From the NCBI GenBank assembly GCA_003232175.1, contig QILX01000321.1, positions 1-6,747 of the forward strand: a stretch of DNA of 6,747 nucleotides. Direction: 5' to 3'. How positions within the stretch are numbered: the first letter of the stretch is position 1; every line of letters starts with the position of its first letter. The notes under the pieces were generated by a model. The model had not been told where the DNA came from. It saw only the letters and a list, made by a program, of their open reading frames with translations, and searched no databases. Positions 1 through 5,083 of this stretch are shown one piece after another. Origin of the DNA: Hyphomicrobiales bacterium. GTDB taxonomy: Bacteria; Pseudomonadota; Alphaproteobacteria; Rhizobiales; SZUA-8. The position numbers and the translations under genes were made by a program.

Positions 1-129
1 GCCGATATGGGGATCGCAACGCTCGACAACTTCGCCGTCAAGCTCCAGAACCAAGCGCAAAACGCCATGGGCTGCGGGGTGCTGGGGCCCGAAATTTATG
101 GTGAAATTGCGGATGTCCTGTTCAGCCAT
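1..129 (-). CDS. nuoD: NADH-quinone oxidoreductase subunit D, N-terminal 43 residues (partial)
   Basis: This is the 5' end of nuoD, cut by the left window edge. NuoD is the 49-kDa-type subunit of complex I. It lies in the peripheral arm and forms much of the quinone-binding cavity with NuoB. The 43 visible residues include NFGPQHPAAHGVLRL at about residues 8-22. The two histidines of HPAAHG correspond to the conserved beta1-beta2 loop at the quinone site (His55/His59 in the bovine 49-kDa subunit). The ATG lies inside the end of the upstream GFA gene: the string ATGGCTGA holds the nuoD start and the GFA stop, an 8-base overlap that suggests translational coupling. The only Shine-Dalgarno-like sequence is a G-rich run (GGGGGGGTGG) about 9 bases upstream, which is atypical. 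Family assignment is secure despite the truncation. Confidence 0.96.
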   Translation of the reverse strand, partial: MAEQDIRNFTINFGPQHPAAHGVLRLVLELDGEVVERCDPHIG

Positions 130-571
130 TTTTTGCCACCCCCCCGGTTTTTTCCGCCAGATAGGTGTCGATGACCTGCCGACCTGTCATTTTTCTGGTC
201 GCGTTGGCAAAATCGTACGATGCTGGTTTTTCGTCGATAAAAACTTGGCTGGCAAATTCCAGATCGCCGGCGTCGTCAAAAGCGCCCAGCGCCATCTGGT
301 AATTTCCGGCATCACGCAGACGGTAAAACAAAGACGTACCGCATTTTCGGCAAAAGCCACGCTCAGCCCATTCAGACGAGGCATATATCGCCAGTTCGGT
401 TTCATCCTCGAAGGTGACCTGCCGACCGCAACCGACGGCAAAATACGGACCACTGGCCCATTTTCTACAGCTGCCGCAATGACAGACCCCGAATTTATGC
501 TGGCGCAGTGTTGCCGTGAACCGGACCGCCCCACACAGGCAGCCGCCGTGTTTTGCGCTTTCCACCGACAT
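122..571 (-). CDS. GFA-family zinc-binding protein encoded inside the nuo operon
   Basis: A 149-residue protein of the GFA family (glutathione-dependent formaldehyde-activating enzyme/centromere protein V fold). All seven zinc-ligand cysteines of the family can be placed: C11 and C13 (CLCG), C30, C32 and C35 (CHCGSC), C74 and C77 (CRKCG). The structural and presumed catalytic zinc sites therefore look intact, and the length is normal for a single-domain member. Related proteins have been linked to S-hydroxymethylglutathione formation, but most have no proven substrate, so no reaction is assigned. There is no signal peptide or membrane segment, which implies a cytoplasmic protein. It starts 5 bases after the nuoC stop and overlaps the nuoD start by 8 bases, so it must be co-transcribed with complex I genes. 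The only ribosome-binding candidate is a weak AAGG inside the end of nuoC. The 3' end is rich in homopolymers (A6, G7, A6). Confidence 0.9.
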   Translation of the reverse strand: MSVESAKHGGCLCGAVRFTATLRQHKFGVCHCGSCRKWASGPYFAVGCGRQVTFEDETELAIYASSEWAERGFCRKCGTSLFYRLRDAGNYQMALGAFDDAGDLEFASQVFIDEKPASYDFANATRKMTGRQVIDTYLAEKTGGVAKNG

Positions 572-576
572 TGCCG

Positions 577-1194
577 CTAGCTCGCCTTCTCATCGCCGGG
601 GAGAACATATTCGGTTCCCTCCCACGGGCTCTGGAAATCAAAATCGCGATATTCCTGGGTAAGATTCACCGGGTCGTAGACCACACGTTTGGCCTCGTCG
701 TCGTATCGCACCTCGACAAAACCGGTCAGGGGGAAATCTTTACGCAACGGATGGCCGGTAAAACCGTAGTCAGTAAGAATACGGCGCAGGTCGGGGTGAC
801 CGGAAAACAGAATCCCATAAAGATCAAAAGCCTCGCGCTCGAACCAGTTTGCACTGGGGAAAAGATCGACCAGGCTGGGGACGGCTGTTTTCTCATCGGT
901 TCTGACCTTGATGCGAATTCGGTGGTTCAAAGTCAGGGACTGTAAATGGATGACGACATCAAAGCGCATTTCGCGAGCGGGATAATCGACACCGCAGATA
1001 TCGATGAGATTATGGAACTGGCACCTTGGGTCGTCACGCAGGAATTTCACCGCCCGCAGGAGGTGTTCGGCCGCGACAACCAAAGTCAGCTCGTCAAACG
1101 AGATACTGCGCTCCGCCAGATCAGCTCCAAGCCCGGCCTCGACATGCTCGGCAAGGTCGTCAAGCCCCTGATCCACAGCTGTCATTTCCGCCAT
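577..1194 (-). CDS. nuoC: NADH-quinone oxidoreductase subunit C (30-kDa type)
   Basis: A 205-residue NuoC, a peripheral-arm subunit of complex I that binds next to NuoD and carries no cofactor. The family signature spans about residues 119-155, with EREAFDLYGI followed by GHPDLRRIL and GHPLRKDFP. The ATG at 1194 is preferred because GAGGA lies 5 bases upstream and overlaps the nuoB stop. An in-frame TTG at 1206 would add four residues (MRTD) but would place that Shine-Dalgarno inside the coding region. A second in-frame ATG at 1185 is possible but has weaker upstream support. NuoC is a separate protein here, not the NuoCD fusion seen in enterobacteria. The gap from the nuoB stop is 8 bases. 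The next gene downstream is the GFA-family gene rather than nuoD. Confidence 0.96.
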   Translation of the reverse strand: MAEMTAVDQGLDDLAEHVEAGLGADLAERSISFDELTLVVAAEHLLRAVKFLRDDPRCQFHNLIDICGVDYPAREMRFDVVIHLQSLTLNHRIRIKVRTDEKTAVPSLVDLFPSANWFEREAFDLYGILFSGHPDLRRILTDYGFTGHPLRKDFPLTGFVEVRYDDEAKRVVYDPVNLTQEYRDFDFQSPWEGTEYVLPGDEKAS

Positions 1195-1202
1195 ATCCGT
1201 CC

Positions 1203-1736
1203 TCAACGCTCGATGGTGCCGATACGGCGGATTTTCCGCTGCAGCTGCAAAATGCCGTAAACCAGGGCCTCGGCGGTTGGCGGGCAGCCCGGCACATAGA
1301 TATCAACCGGAACGATGCGGTCGCAGCCGCGCACCACCGAATAGGAATAGTGGTAGTACCCGCCGCCATTGGCACAACTTCCCATGGAAATCACATAACG
1401 CGGTTCGGGCATCTGGTCGTAGACTTTTCGCAAAGCCGGGGCCATTTTATTTGTCAGCGTACCAGCGACAATCATCACATCGGACTGGCGCGGGCTGGCG
1501 CGAGGCGCAAAACCGAACCGCTCGACATCATAACGCGGCATCGACGCCTGGATCATCTCGACCGCGCAACAGGCCAGTCCAAACGTCATCCACATCAGCG
1601 AGCCGGTGCGGGCCCAGTTTATCAGCTCGTCAGTGGAGGTGACCAGGAAGCCCTTATCGGCCAGCTCGTCACTGATCTCAGTATAATACGTGTCCGTCGG
1701 AAGCCTTGCTGTGTTTTGACCTGCGGTCAGTTCCAT
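1203..1736 (-). CDS. nuoB: NADH-quinone oxidoreductase subunit B (PSST type, cluster N2)
   Basis: A 177-residue NuoB, the peripheral-arm subunit that carries iron-sulfur cluster N2, the last electron carrier before quinone. The N2 cysteines are present: the tandem pair C56-C57 (GLACCAVEM), C121 (SMGSCANGG) and C151 (VPGCPPTAEA). The open frame continues upstream to an ATG at 1757, but the ATG at 1736 is chosen because GGGAG sits 7 bases before it and nothing resembling a ribosome site precedes the longer start. With this start nuoB overlaps the nuoA stop by 10 bases, which suggests coupled translation. Its stop overlaps the nuoC Shine-Dalgarno. No unusual residues are seen. Confidence 0.97.
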   Translation of the reverse strand: MELTAGQNTARLPTDTYYTEISDELADKGFLVTSTDELINWARTGSLMWMTFGLACCAVEMIQASMPRYDVERFGFAPRASPRQSDVMIVAGTLTNKMAPALRKVYDQMPEPRYVISMGSCANGGGYYHYSYSVVRGCDRIVPVDIYVPGCPPTAEALVYGILQLQRKIRRIGTIER

Positions 1737-2092
1737 TCCAGTGCTCCCTTTCGCCATTCATAGATGTAACCGACGGTCAGGATCAGCAAAAAGACCATCA
1801 TTGACCAGAAGCCGAACTGGCCGATATCGCCCAGGGCCACGGCCCAAGGAAATAGGAACGCGATCTCAAGATCGAAAATGATAAAAAGAATAGCGACCAG
1901 ATAAAACCGCACATCGAATTTCATGCGCGCATCGTCAAATGCGGCAAATCCGCACTCGTAAGCTGCCACTTTTTCAGGGTCGGGGTTGGAGATGGCAATC
2001 ACAAACGCCGAGACCAGCAGCGCCAGGCCAATGACCAGCGCCACGCCAATGAACACCACAACCGGAAGATAATCGGTTACGAGATCACTCAT
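1727..2092 (-). CDS. nuoA: NADH-quinone oxidoreductase subunit A (ND3 type)
   Basis: A 121-residue membrane subunit of complex I, the first gene of the operon. Three transmembrane segments are visible at about residues 9-33, 62-87 and 94-112. The loop between the first two carries YECGF with C47, matching the ND3 loop cysteine whose exposure changes between active and deactive forms of complex I. The acidic residues in FIIFDLEIAF of the second helix are also conserved. The ATG at 2092 is chosen because AGAAGG lies 7 bases upstream. A longer reading to 2143 would add 17 hydrophilic residues untypical of NuoA. The 3' end overlaps nuoB by 10 bases. The promoter should lie in the divergent spacer to the right. 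Confidence 0.97.
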   Translation of the reverse strand: MSDLVTDYLPVVVFIGVALVIGLALLVSAFVIAISNPDPEKVAAYECGFAAFDDARMKFDVRFYLVAILFIIFDLEIAFLFPWAVALGDIGQFGFWSMMVFLLILTVGYIYEWRKGALEWN

Positions 2093-2195
2093 ATTCAGAC
2101 CTTCTGTGTTCTGTCGTCCTTCGCGCCGGTCGCAAATTCTCAAATAGCATTGAAATGGGTTTTGAGACCTGACTGTCGGACATTCCCCTTAACTT

Positions 2196-2214
2196 GATAC
2201 CTCACCTGGGTATC
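2196..2214. promoter_or_regulatory. palindrome GATACC-N7-GGTATC upstream of nuoA (candidate operator)
   Basis: Two perfect 6-base arms, GATACC at 2196-2201 and GGTATC at 2209-2214, flank a 7-base centre. The symmetry extends imperfectly outward to TTGA on the left and TCTCAA on the right. It lies 104-122 bases upstream of the nuoA start. The 19-bp size and spacing suit a dimeric DNA-binding protein. No regulator is identified, and short palindromes also arise by chance. Confidence 0.35.
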
Positions 2215-2432
2215 TCAAATCGGCGCAAGGGAAATTCAATCTCATCCCCGTCACGCCCATACACGCAAACGATTAAACCAGGTGGCGTTGACTGGCAAGG
2301 CCGAGACAACGGCTTTGCACCGGGCAATTGTCCGTATTGCCCCCGGAGCAACTATCACCGGTCGGCCCTGCCAGCACGCCTTCCATCTACTGCCCGCTTC
2401 ATCCATCCGCCGCTCGCCAGCCGGCCCGGGTG

Positions 2433-2460
2433 TTGTCGCGGCAGGATATTGGGCTACACT
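2433..2460 (+). promoter_or_regulatory. candidate promoter for the DMT transporter gene
   Basis: TTGTCG at 2433-2438 (4 of 6 matches to TTGACA) and TACACT at 2455-2460 (4 of 6 to TATAAT) are separated by 16 bases. Transcription would begin near 2467, giving a leader of about 100 bases that contains two T-runs. This is a motif match only, and other starts in the spacer are possible. Confidence 0.35.
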
Positions 2461-2470
2461 GCGATGACCA

Positions 2471-2517
2471 GGAGGAACGCCACCGGCTTTCCCCTCCATT
2501 TTTTGCCCGGTTTTTTT
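2471..2517 (+). terminator. terminator-like hairpins with two T-runs in the transporter leader
   Basis: GGAGG (2471-2475) can pair with CCTCC (2493-2497), followed at once by ATTTTTT. ACCGG (2482-2486) can alternatively pair with CCGGT (2507-2511), which merges into a seven-base T-run ending at 2517. The two pairings overlap and would compete. Stems are only about 5 bp, so termination would be weak. No plus-strand gene lies upstream that would need a terminator, so if functional this is more likely leader attenuation than an operon end. I recognise no known riboswitch class. Confidence 0.3.
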
Positions 2518-2566
2518 AGCGTGTTTCTGGCTCTTCCGGGCACCCTTTCAATTTGAGACCACCGCC

Positions 2567-3505
2567 ATGCCCCTTGGCCAGCTGACCCGTGCCGTATCCG
2601 TCCGCTTGTCCGGCTGGGCAAGTACGCAGAGCGGCAATACCGTAGGCGCCATTCTGATTGTCGTCTCAAGCCTGACGGTTGCAGGAATGATGGTCGCGGT
2701 GCGCGAACTTGGCCAGGTCTATCCGGTGTGGCAGATCATGTTGGCGCGCACCGGCGGGCAGTTGTTGCTTTTGCTCCCCTTCATGTATCGGGGCCGCTGG
2801 CAGATGTTGCGAACCGATAAACTTCGCTGGCATGTCATCAGGGTTGTCACGGGCTTCTTCGGCATTTTGGGCTGGTTTTATTCCATCACCCATCTGCGGT
2901 TTGCCGATGCTGTCGGTTTGAGTTTCACCAAGGCGTTGTTTCTGGTCGCTTTGGCGGCGATGTTCCTGCGCGAGCGCCCCGGCATCATTGGCTGGGGGGC
3001 GACACTTGTCGGCTTTGTCGGTGTATTGATCATGGCAGGGCCTTCCGGCGGGCCGGCTCGGAGCGATGTTGCGGTGCTCGCCGCGATCGCCGCAATTGGC
3101 GGTGCCGCTTCGGGTGCGGTGACGACCCTGGCGATAAAATATCTCACCCGCACCGAATCAACGGCGACCATGATGGCCTATCCGGCGCTCGGCCTGACGT
3201 TGCTTTCAGGCATATTGTCGATCTTCACCTGGGTCCCGGTCAGCCTTGAAGCGGCGCCGCTGTTTATTCTGGCAATGGTATCGGGCATCATTACCCAATG
3301 GTGTTTCATCACCGCCTACCGCTATGGCGAGGCCTCGGTGCTGGCCACGGTGGAATATATTCGCCTGGTGGCAGCGGCCCTTGCCGGCTATCTGCTCTTT
3401 GGCGAGGTGCCAACACCCTTCGTCTTCCTGGGAATATTGCTTATCGTCTCCGCATCGTTCGTGTCGGTAAAGCGCGAACGCATTCGGGCTGGAATATTTC
3501 ATTGA
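2567..3505 (+). CDS. EamA/DMT-superfamily transporter, ten membrane helices
   Basis: A 312-residue inner-membrane protein of the drug/metabolite transporter superfamily. It has two tandem EamA domains, at about residues 27-157 and 168-300, each with around five hydrophobic helices. Family hallmarks include the short loop with RERPG (135-139) ending the fourth helix region of the first half, and LLFGEVPTP (276-284) followed by a final hydrophobic helix in the second half. The length is normal and both halves are complete. A basic tail (VKRERIR) closes the protein. The substrate cannot be inferred, since the family includes exporters of amino acids and metabolites and importers such as the rickettsial S-adenosylmethionine carrier. 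The ATG has only a weak GAG 9 bases upstream. It stands alone on the plus strand, divergent from nuo and upstream of tRNA-Asp. Confidence 0.9.
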   Translation: MPLGQLTRAVSVRLSGWASTQSGNTVGAILIVVSSLTVAGMMVAVRELGQVYPVWQIMLARTGGQLLLLLPFMYRGRWQMLRTDKLRWHVIRVVTGFFGILGWFYSITHLRFADAVGLSFTKALFLVALAAMFLRERPGIIGWGATLVGFVGVLIMAGPSGGPARSDVAVLAAIAAIGGAASGAVTTLAIKYLTRTESTATMMAYPALGLTLLSGILSIFTWVPVSLEAAPLFILAMVSGIITQWCFITAYRYGEASVLATVEYIRLVAAALAGYLLFGEVPTPFVFLGILLIVSASFVSVKRERIRAGIFH

Positions 3506-3576
3506 AGCGTTTTGTTGTTAGTCTTGAAGTCGTCAGCGGACTCAAACCGAATTTGCTAATTTCAACACGGCCCCGG

Positions 3577-3606
3577 CTTGACTTTAACCCCTCGCCCGCT
3601 CTACAT
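3577..3606 (+). promoter_or_regulatory. candidate promoter of tRNA-Asp
   Basis: CTTGAC at 3577-3582 matches the alphaproteobacterial -35 consensus exactly. CTACAT at 3601-3606 matches CTATAT at 5 of 6 positions. The spacer is 18 bases against a consensus of 17. Initiation would fall near 3613, about 9 bases before the mature tRNA 5' end, a usual distance for a tRNA leader. Confidence 0.6.
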
Positions 3607-3621
3607 CACGGCTTCCCGGTA

Positions 3622-3698
3622 GGGGGTGTAGCTCAGTTGGTTAGAGCGCTGGCCTGTCACGCCAGAGGCCGCGGGTTCGAGTCCCGTCACTCCCGCCA
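3622..3698 (+). tRNA. tRNA-Asp (anticodon GTC)
   Basis: A complete 77-base cloverleaf with encoded CCA. The acceptor stem GGGGGTG pairs with CACTCCC (one G-T pair), the D stem is GCTC/GAGC, the anticodon stem CTGGC/GCCAG encloses loop CTGTCAC with GTC at 3656-3658, and the T arm carries the standard TTCGAGT loop between GCGGG and CCCGT (one G-T pair). The discriminator base is G73, an aspartate identity element. A six-base T-run follows the CCA immediately (3699-3704) and may help end transcription. It converges with the minus-strand gene and tRNA to its right. Confidence 0.98.
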
Positions 3699-3781
3699 TT
3701 TTTTCAAAAGATCTGCCGGTTTTAACATCGCGCCGCTATTGCGACGAAAAATCCAGGGTTTGCGTTATCCTGGGTATCTCA

Positions 3782-3897
3782 GGCCATGCTAAAGCCTGTC
3801 TCCCAAAAGTGGGAACCGGTTTTGGGGAAAAAGACATGCGAAAACAAAGATCTAAAGCAGTGGCGCGAATCAGAATGATCGCGACACGCTTTAGGCC
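3782..3897. repeat. palindromic intergenic repeat element (alphaproteobacterial type)
   Basis: A roughly 116-base non-coding element. It begins GGCC-ATG-CTAAAGC and ends GCTTTAGGCC. It holds a hairpin TCCCAAAA/TTTTGGGG (3801-3808/3820-3827) around AACCGG, and a second hairpin in which CTAAAGC (3852-3858) and CGCGA (3864-3868) pair with TCGCG (3879-3883) and GCTTTAG (3888-3894). A second CTAAAGC at 3789-3795 could compete for the same GCTTTAG, closing the whole element. From memory, sequences with the core AAAAGTGGGAACCGGTTTT and terminal CTAAAGC/GCTTTAG are dispersed through many alphaproteobacterial genomes. Only one copy is in this window, so the repeat status rests on that recollection. 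It sits between converging transcripts, a typical place for such elements. Confidence 0.65.
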
Positions 3898-3953
3898 GTG
3901 GCGGTACTGTGGCTTTCAGTCATCCGTTTCGAACAGGTAGGCGCGATACCGGG

Positions 3954-3978
3954 CAATCGGGGCCAACCCCGAGTATTG
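3954..3978. repeat. small perfect hairpin in the convergent spacer
   Basis: CGGGG (3958-3962), loop CCAA, CCCCG (3967-3971). The stem can extend through CAAT (3954-3957) and ATTG (3975-3978) across a three-base bulge. No T-run follows on either strand, so it is not a standard intrinsic terminator. It may still protect or end the transcript of the exported-protein gene, whose stop is about 75 bases to the right. The rest of 3898-4053 shows no gene or recognised RNA. Confidence 0.35.
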
Positions 3979-4053
3979 AGCTTAGAGCACGGCTGAAAAC
4001 CGCATCTACGGTCATTCTCGGTTGGATATATTTTGTCAAACCCAAGAACCGGG

Positions 4054-4716
4054 TCAGCACTGCCGGCCAAGGGTGAAGACACAGCCGACGCCACGTGTAA
4101 CGCCCTCGCCAACGCGCCTTGCGCCACGTGACACGCTATCGCCAACCGACCTGGCGCCGCGAGCGACCCCCCGGCCGACTTCGCCGGCGGTTTCGCCGAC
4201 CACTTCGGCGCCATCGCGAACACCCTGCCCGACCGCGCTCACTCCATCACCCAGGGTCTGACTGGCATTGGTGCCGGCCCGGCGCACATAATCCGCCGCC
4301 CCTTCAAAAAAACCGCCCTCCCGGGCACCCGGCTGGCCCGGCGCCCCATCGGCGACGATGCCCTGTCCAGGAGTACTGCGATAGGAAAACACCCGGTCGG
4401 CCTGGCAGGCCTGCACCCCTGGCGTGGCGCTGCACTGGCCATACCCGCCGTCAAAACCAACTTGGGCGGCGCAGAACGCCTGCCATTCGCTCACCGAAAC
4501 CAAGCCGGACTCAACCGTAACGCTGCACACATTTGTCGCCTGGGGTGACACGCACCGGACGCAATATTCAACTGTGGTCTGGGTGTTGGACTGGGGAGTT
4601 GGTTGGGTATGGGTTTGACCAAAAGCCGAGCCGCCCGGAATTGGCATGCCGGTGAGGATCAACATCAGGAACAAAAACCAAACAGCTGCGGCAAATTTTG
4701 GTTTAGGAATTGTCAT
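4054..4716 (-). CDS. exported small protein, eight cysteines and 11-residue repeats, function unknown
   Basis: A 220-residue protein that I do not recognise. A signal peptide covers about residues 1-33: lysines at 5 and 7, a hydrophobic core from about 9 to 22, and probable cleavage after SAFG. A Thr/Gln/Pro-rich linker follows (34-50), then a region with six cysteines (52, 55, 64, 82, 95, 104), and a Gly/Ala/Arg/Val-rich C-terminal part with two more cysteines at 212 and 220. The even cysteine number suits disulfides in the periplasm. Residues 161-211 form 11-residue units of pattern xVGxxVxRGAx; the last three (179-189, 190-200, 201-211) are in exact register. The ATG at 4716 is chosen because GAGG lies 4 bases upstream and the signal peptide begins there. 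The longer open frame to 4800 would run into the tRNA-Val gene. It starts 51 bases after tRNA-Val on the same strand. Confidence 0.75.
   Translation of the reverse strand: MTIPKPKFAAAVWFLFLMLILTGMPIPGGSAFGQTHTQPTPQSNTQTTVEYCVRCVSPQATNVCSVTVESGLVSVSEWQAFCAAQVGFDGGYGQCSATPGVQACQADRVFSYRSTPGQGIVADGAPGQPGAREGGFFEGAADYVRRAGTNASQTLGDGVSAVGQGVRDGAEVVGETAGEVGRGVARGARSVGDSVSRGARRVGEGVTRGVGCVFTLGRQC
4084..4182 (-). repeat. three tandem 33-bp imperfect repeats coding for 11-residue units
   Basis: Units at 4150-4182, 4117-4149 and 4084-4116 encode EVGRGVARGAR, SVGDSVSRGAR and RVGEGVTRGVG. Their DNA is similar but not identical, so the array arose by duplication and has drifted. A related unit (residues 161-171) and a short 7-residue one (172-178) precede them. 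An 11-residue period is typical of surface-lying amphipathic helices; that structural role is an inference. Confidence 0.7.
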
Positions 4717-4767
4717 GACACCTCGTTTTTCCGTCACTTGAGATACGAAATTCAGCAGCCAGAAGGG

Positions 4768-4843
4768 TGGTGGGCGGTGACAGGTTCGAACTGCCGACAT
4801 CCACGGTGTAAACGTGGCGCTCTACCAGCTGAGCTAACCGCCC
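4768..4843 (-). tRNA. tRNA-Val (anticodon TAC)
   Basis: A complete 76-base cloverleaf with encoded CCA on the minus strand. The acceptor stem GGGCGGT pairs perfectly with ACCGCCC, the D stem is GCTC/GAGC, the anticodon stem CCACG/CGTGG encloses loop TTTACAC with TAC at 4808-4810, and the T loop TTCGAAC lies between GGCAG and CTGTC (one G-T pair). The discriminator is A73, usual for valine tRNAs. Upstream on the minus strand a CTTGAA (4890-4895) could be a -35 element, but the bases 17 further on (GGTACC, inside palindrome GTGGTACCAC at 4865-4874) are a poor -10, so the promoter is unresolved. There is no T-run or strong hairpin between its 3' end and the exported-protein gene. Confidence 0.98.
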
Positions 4844-4927
4844 TTGTGGTTTCGATCCGCCACCGTGGTACCACCGCAAAGGGCAGGGATTCAAGCCCAA
4901 TAGATACGTTAAAACTAAGTCTGAAAT

Positions 4928-4965
4928 ACGAAAAGCCCGGAGGTTTACACCGCCGGGCTTTTCGT
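4928..4965. terminator. strong bidirectional hairpin between hup and tRNA-Val
   Basis: A perfect 13-bp stem, ACGAAAAGCCCGG (4928-4940) with its complement at 4953-4965, extends past one A/G mismatch by GGT/ACC around a 4-base loop. The A and T tracts flanking the GC core give CTTTTCGT on both strands, a short U tract in either direction. It would end the hup transcript about 118 bases after its stop codon and insulate tRNA-Val. The interval from 4966 to 5083 shows no other feature. Confidence 0.8.
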
Positions 4966-5083
4966 TACCAAATTCAAAGTCAAGGCTCCGACCCACTTAC
5001 TTTCCCTGGCGAACTGTGAGAATGCGATATCAAGACACGCCGGGCGCGGCACAGGTCGGGGGACGTTTGAAAGTACCAGTGCT

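Larger units (their letters stand above)
2093..2566. other. divergent intergenic region between nuoA and the DMT transporter gene
   Basis: A 474-base spacer with no convincing gene. Open frames on both strands have no recognisable domain and overlap each other. It must hold the nuo promoter (reading left) and probably the transporter promoter (reading right). Visible structure: TTTGAGA four times (plus strand 2161-2167 and 2552-2558; minus strand 2138-2144 and 2213-2219), a palindrome at 2196-2214, a hairpin with 7-bp arms at 2322-2328/2336-2342 (GGGCAAT/ATTGCCC, 7-base loop), and T-runs at 2499-2504 and 2511-2517. I could not identify a convincing -35/-10 pair for nuo. Confidence 0.7.

Noticed and set aside
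98..580. Open frame of 160 codons on the plus strand opposite the GFA gene
   Set aside because: It lies antisense to a protein with intact family motifs, has no recognisable domain and crosses gene boundaries.
577..1206. TTG start for nuoC at 1206
   Set aside because: It would place the GAGGA ribosome site inside the coding sequence; the ATG at 1194 has correct spacing.
1026..1763. Open frame of 245 codons on the plus strand opposite nuoC and nuoB
   Set aside because: Long only because of GC-biased codons on the other strand; composition is rich in R, H, P and Q, with no domain, and NuoB/NuoC are certain.
2194..2556. Overlapping small frames on both strands of the nuoA/transporter spacer
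   Set aside because: No known domain, no convincing ribosome site, and they overlap each other on opposite strands.
3769..3781. 13-base direct repeat CCTGGGTATCTCA shared with 2205-2217
   Set aside because: One shared 13-mer pair is about what chance predicts in a window of this size, and the flanks do not match, so it is not evidence for att sites or mobility.
3298..3792. Plus-strand frame running from the transporter gene through tRNA-Asp
   Set aside because: It is in another frame of the transporter and reads through a tRNA gene.
4084..4182. Tandem 33-bp repeats as a possible CRISPR array
   Set aside because: Units are contiguous without spacers, diverged, and encode in-frame 11-residue repeats of a protein.
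4119..4520. Arginine/proline-rich frame antisense to the exported-protein gene
   Set aside because: The minus-strand frame has a signal peptide, ribosome site and regular repeats; the plus-strand frame is a compositional shadow.
3622..4843. Possible genomic island between the two tRNA genes
   Set aside because: No integrase, transposase or att-like duplication of a tRNA 3' end is present; both tRNAs are complete and the order fits ordinary chromosomal synteny.
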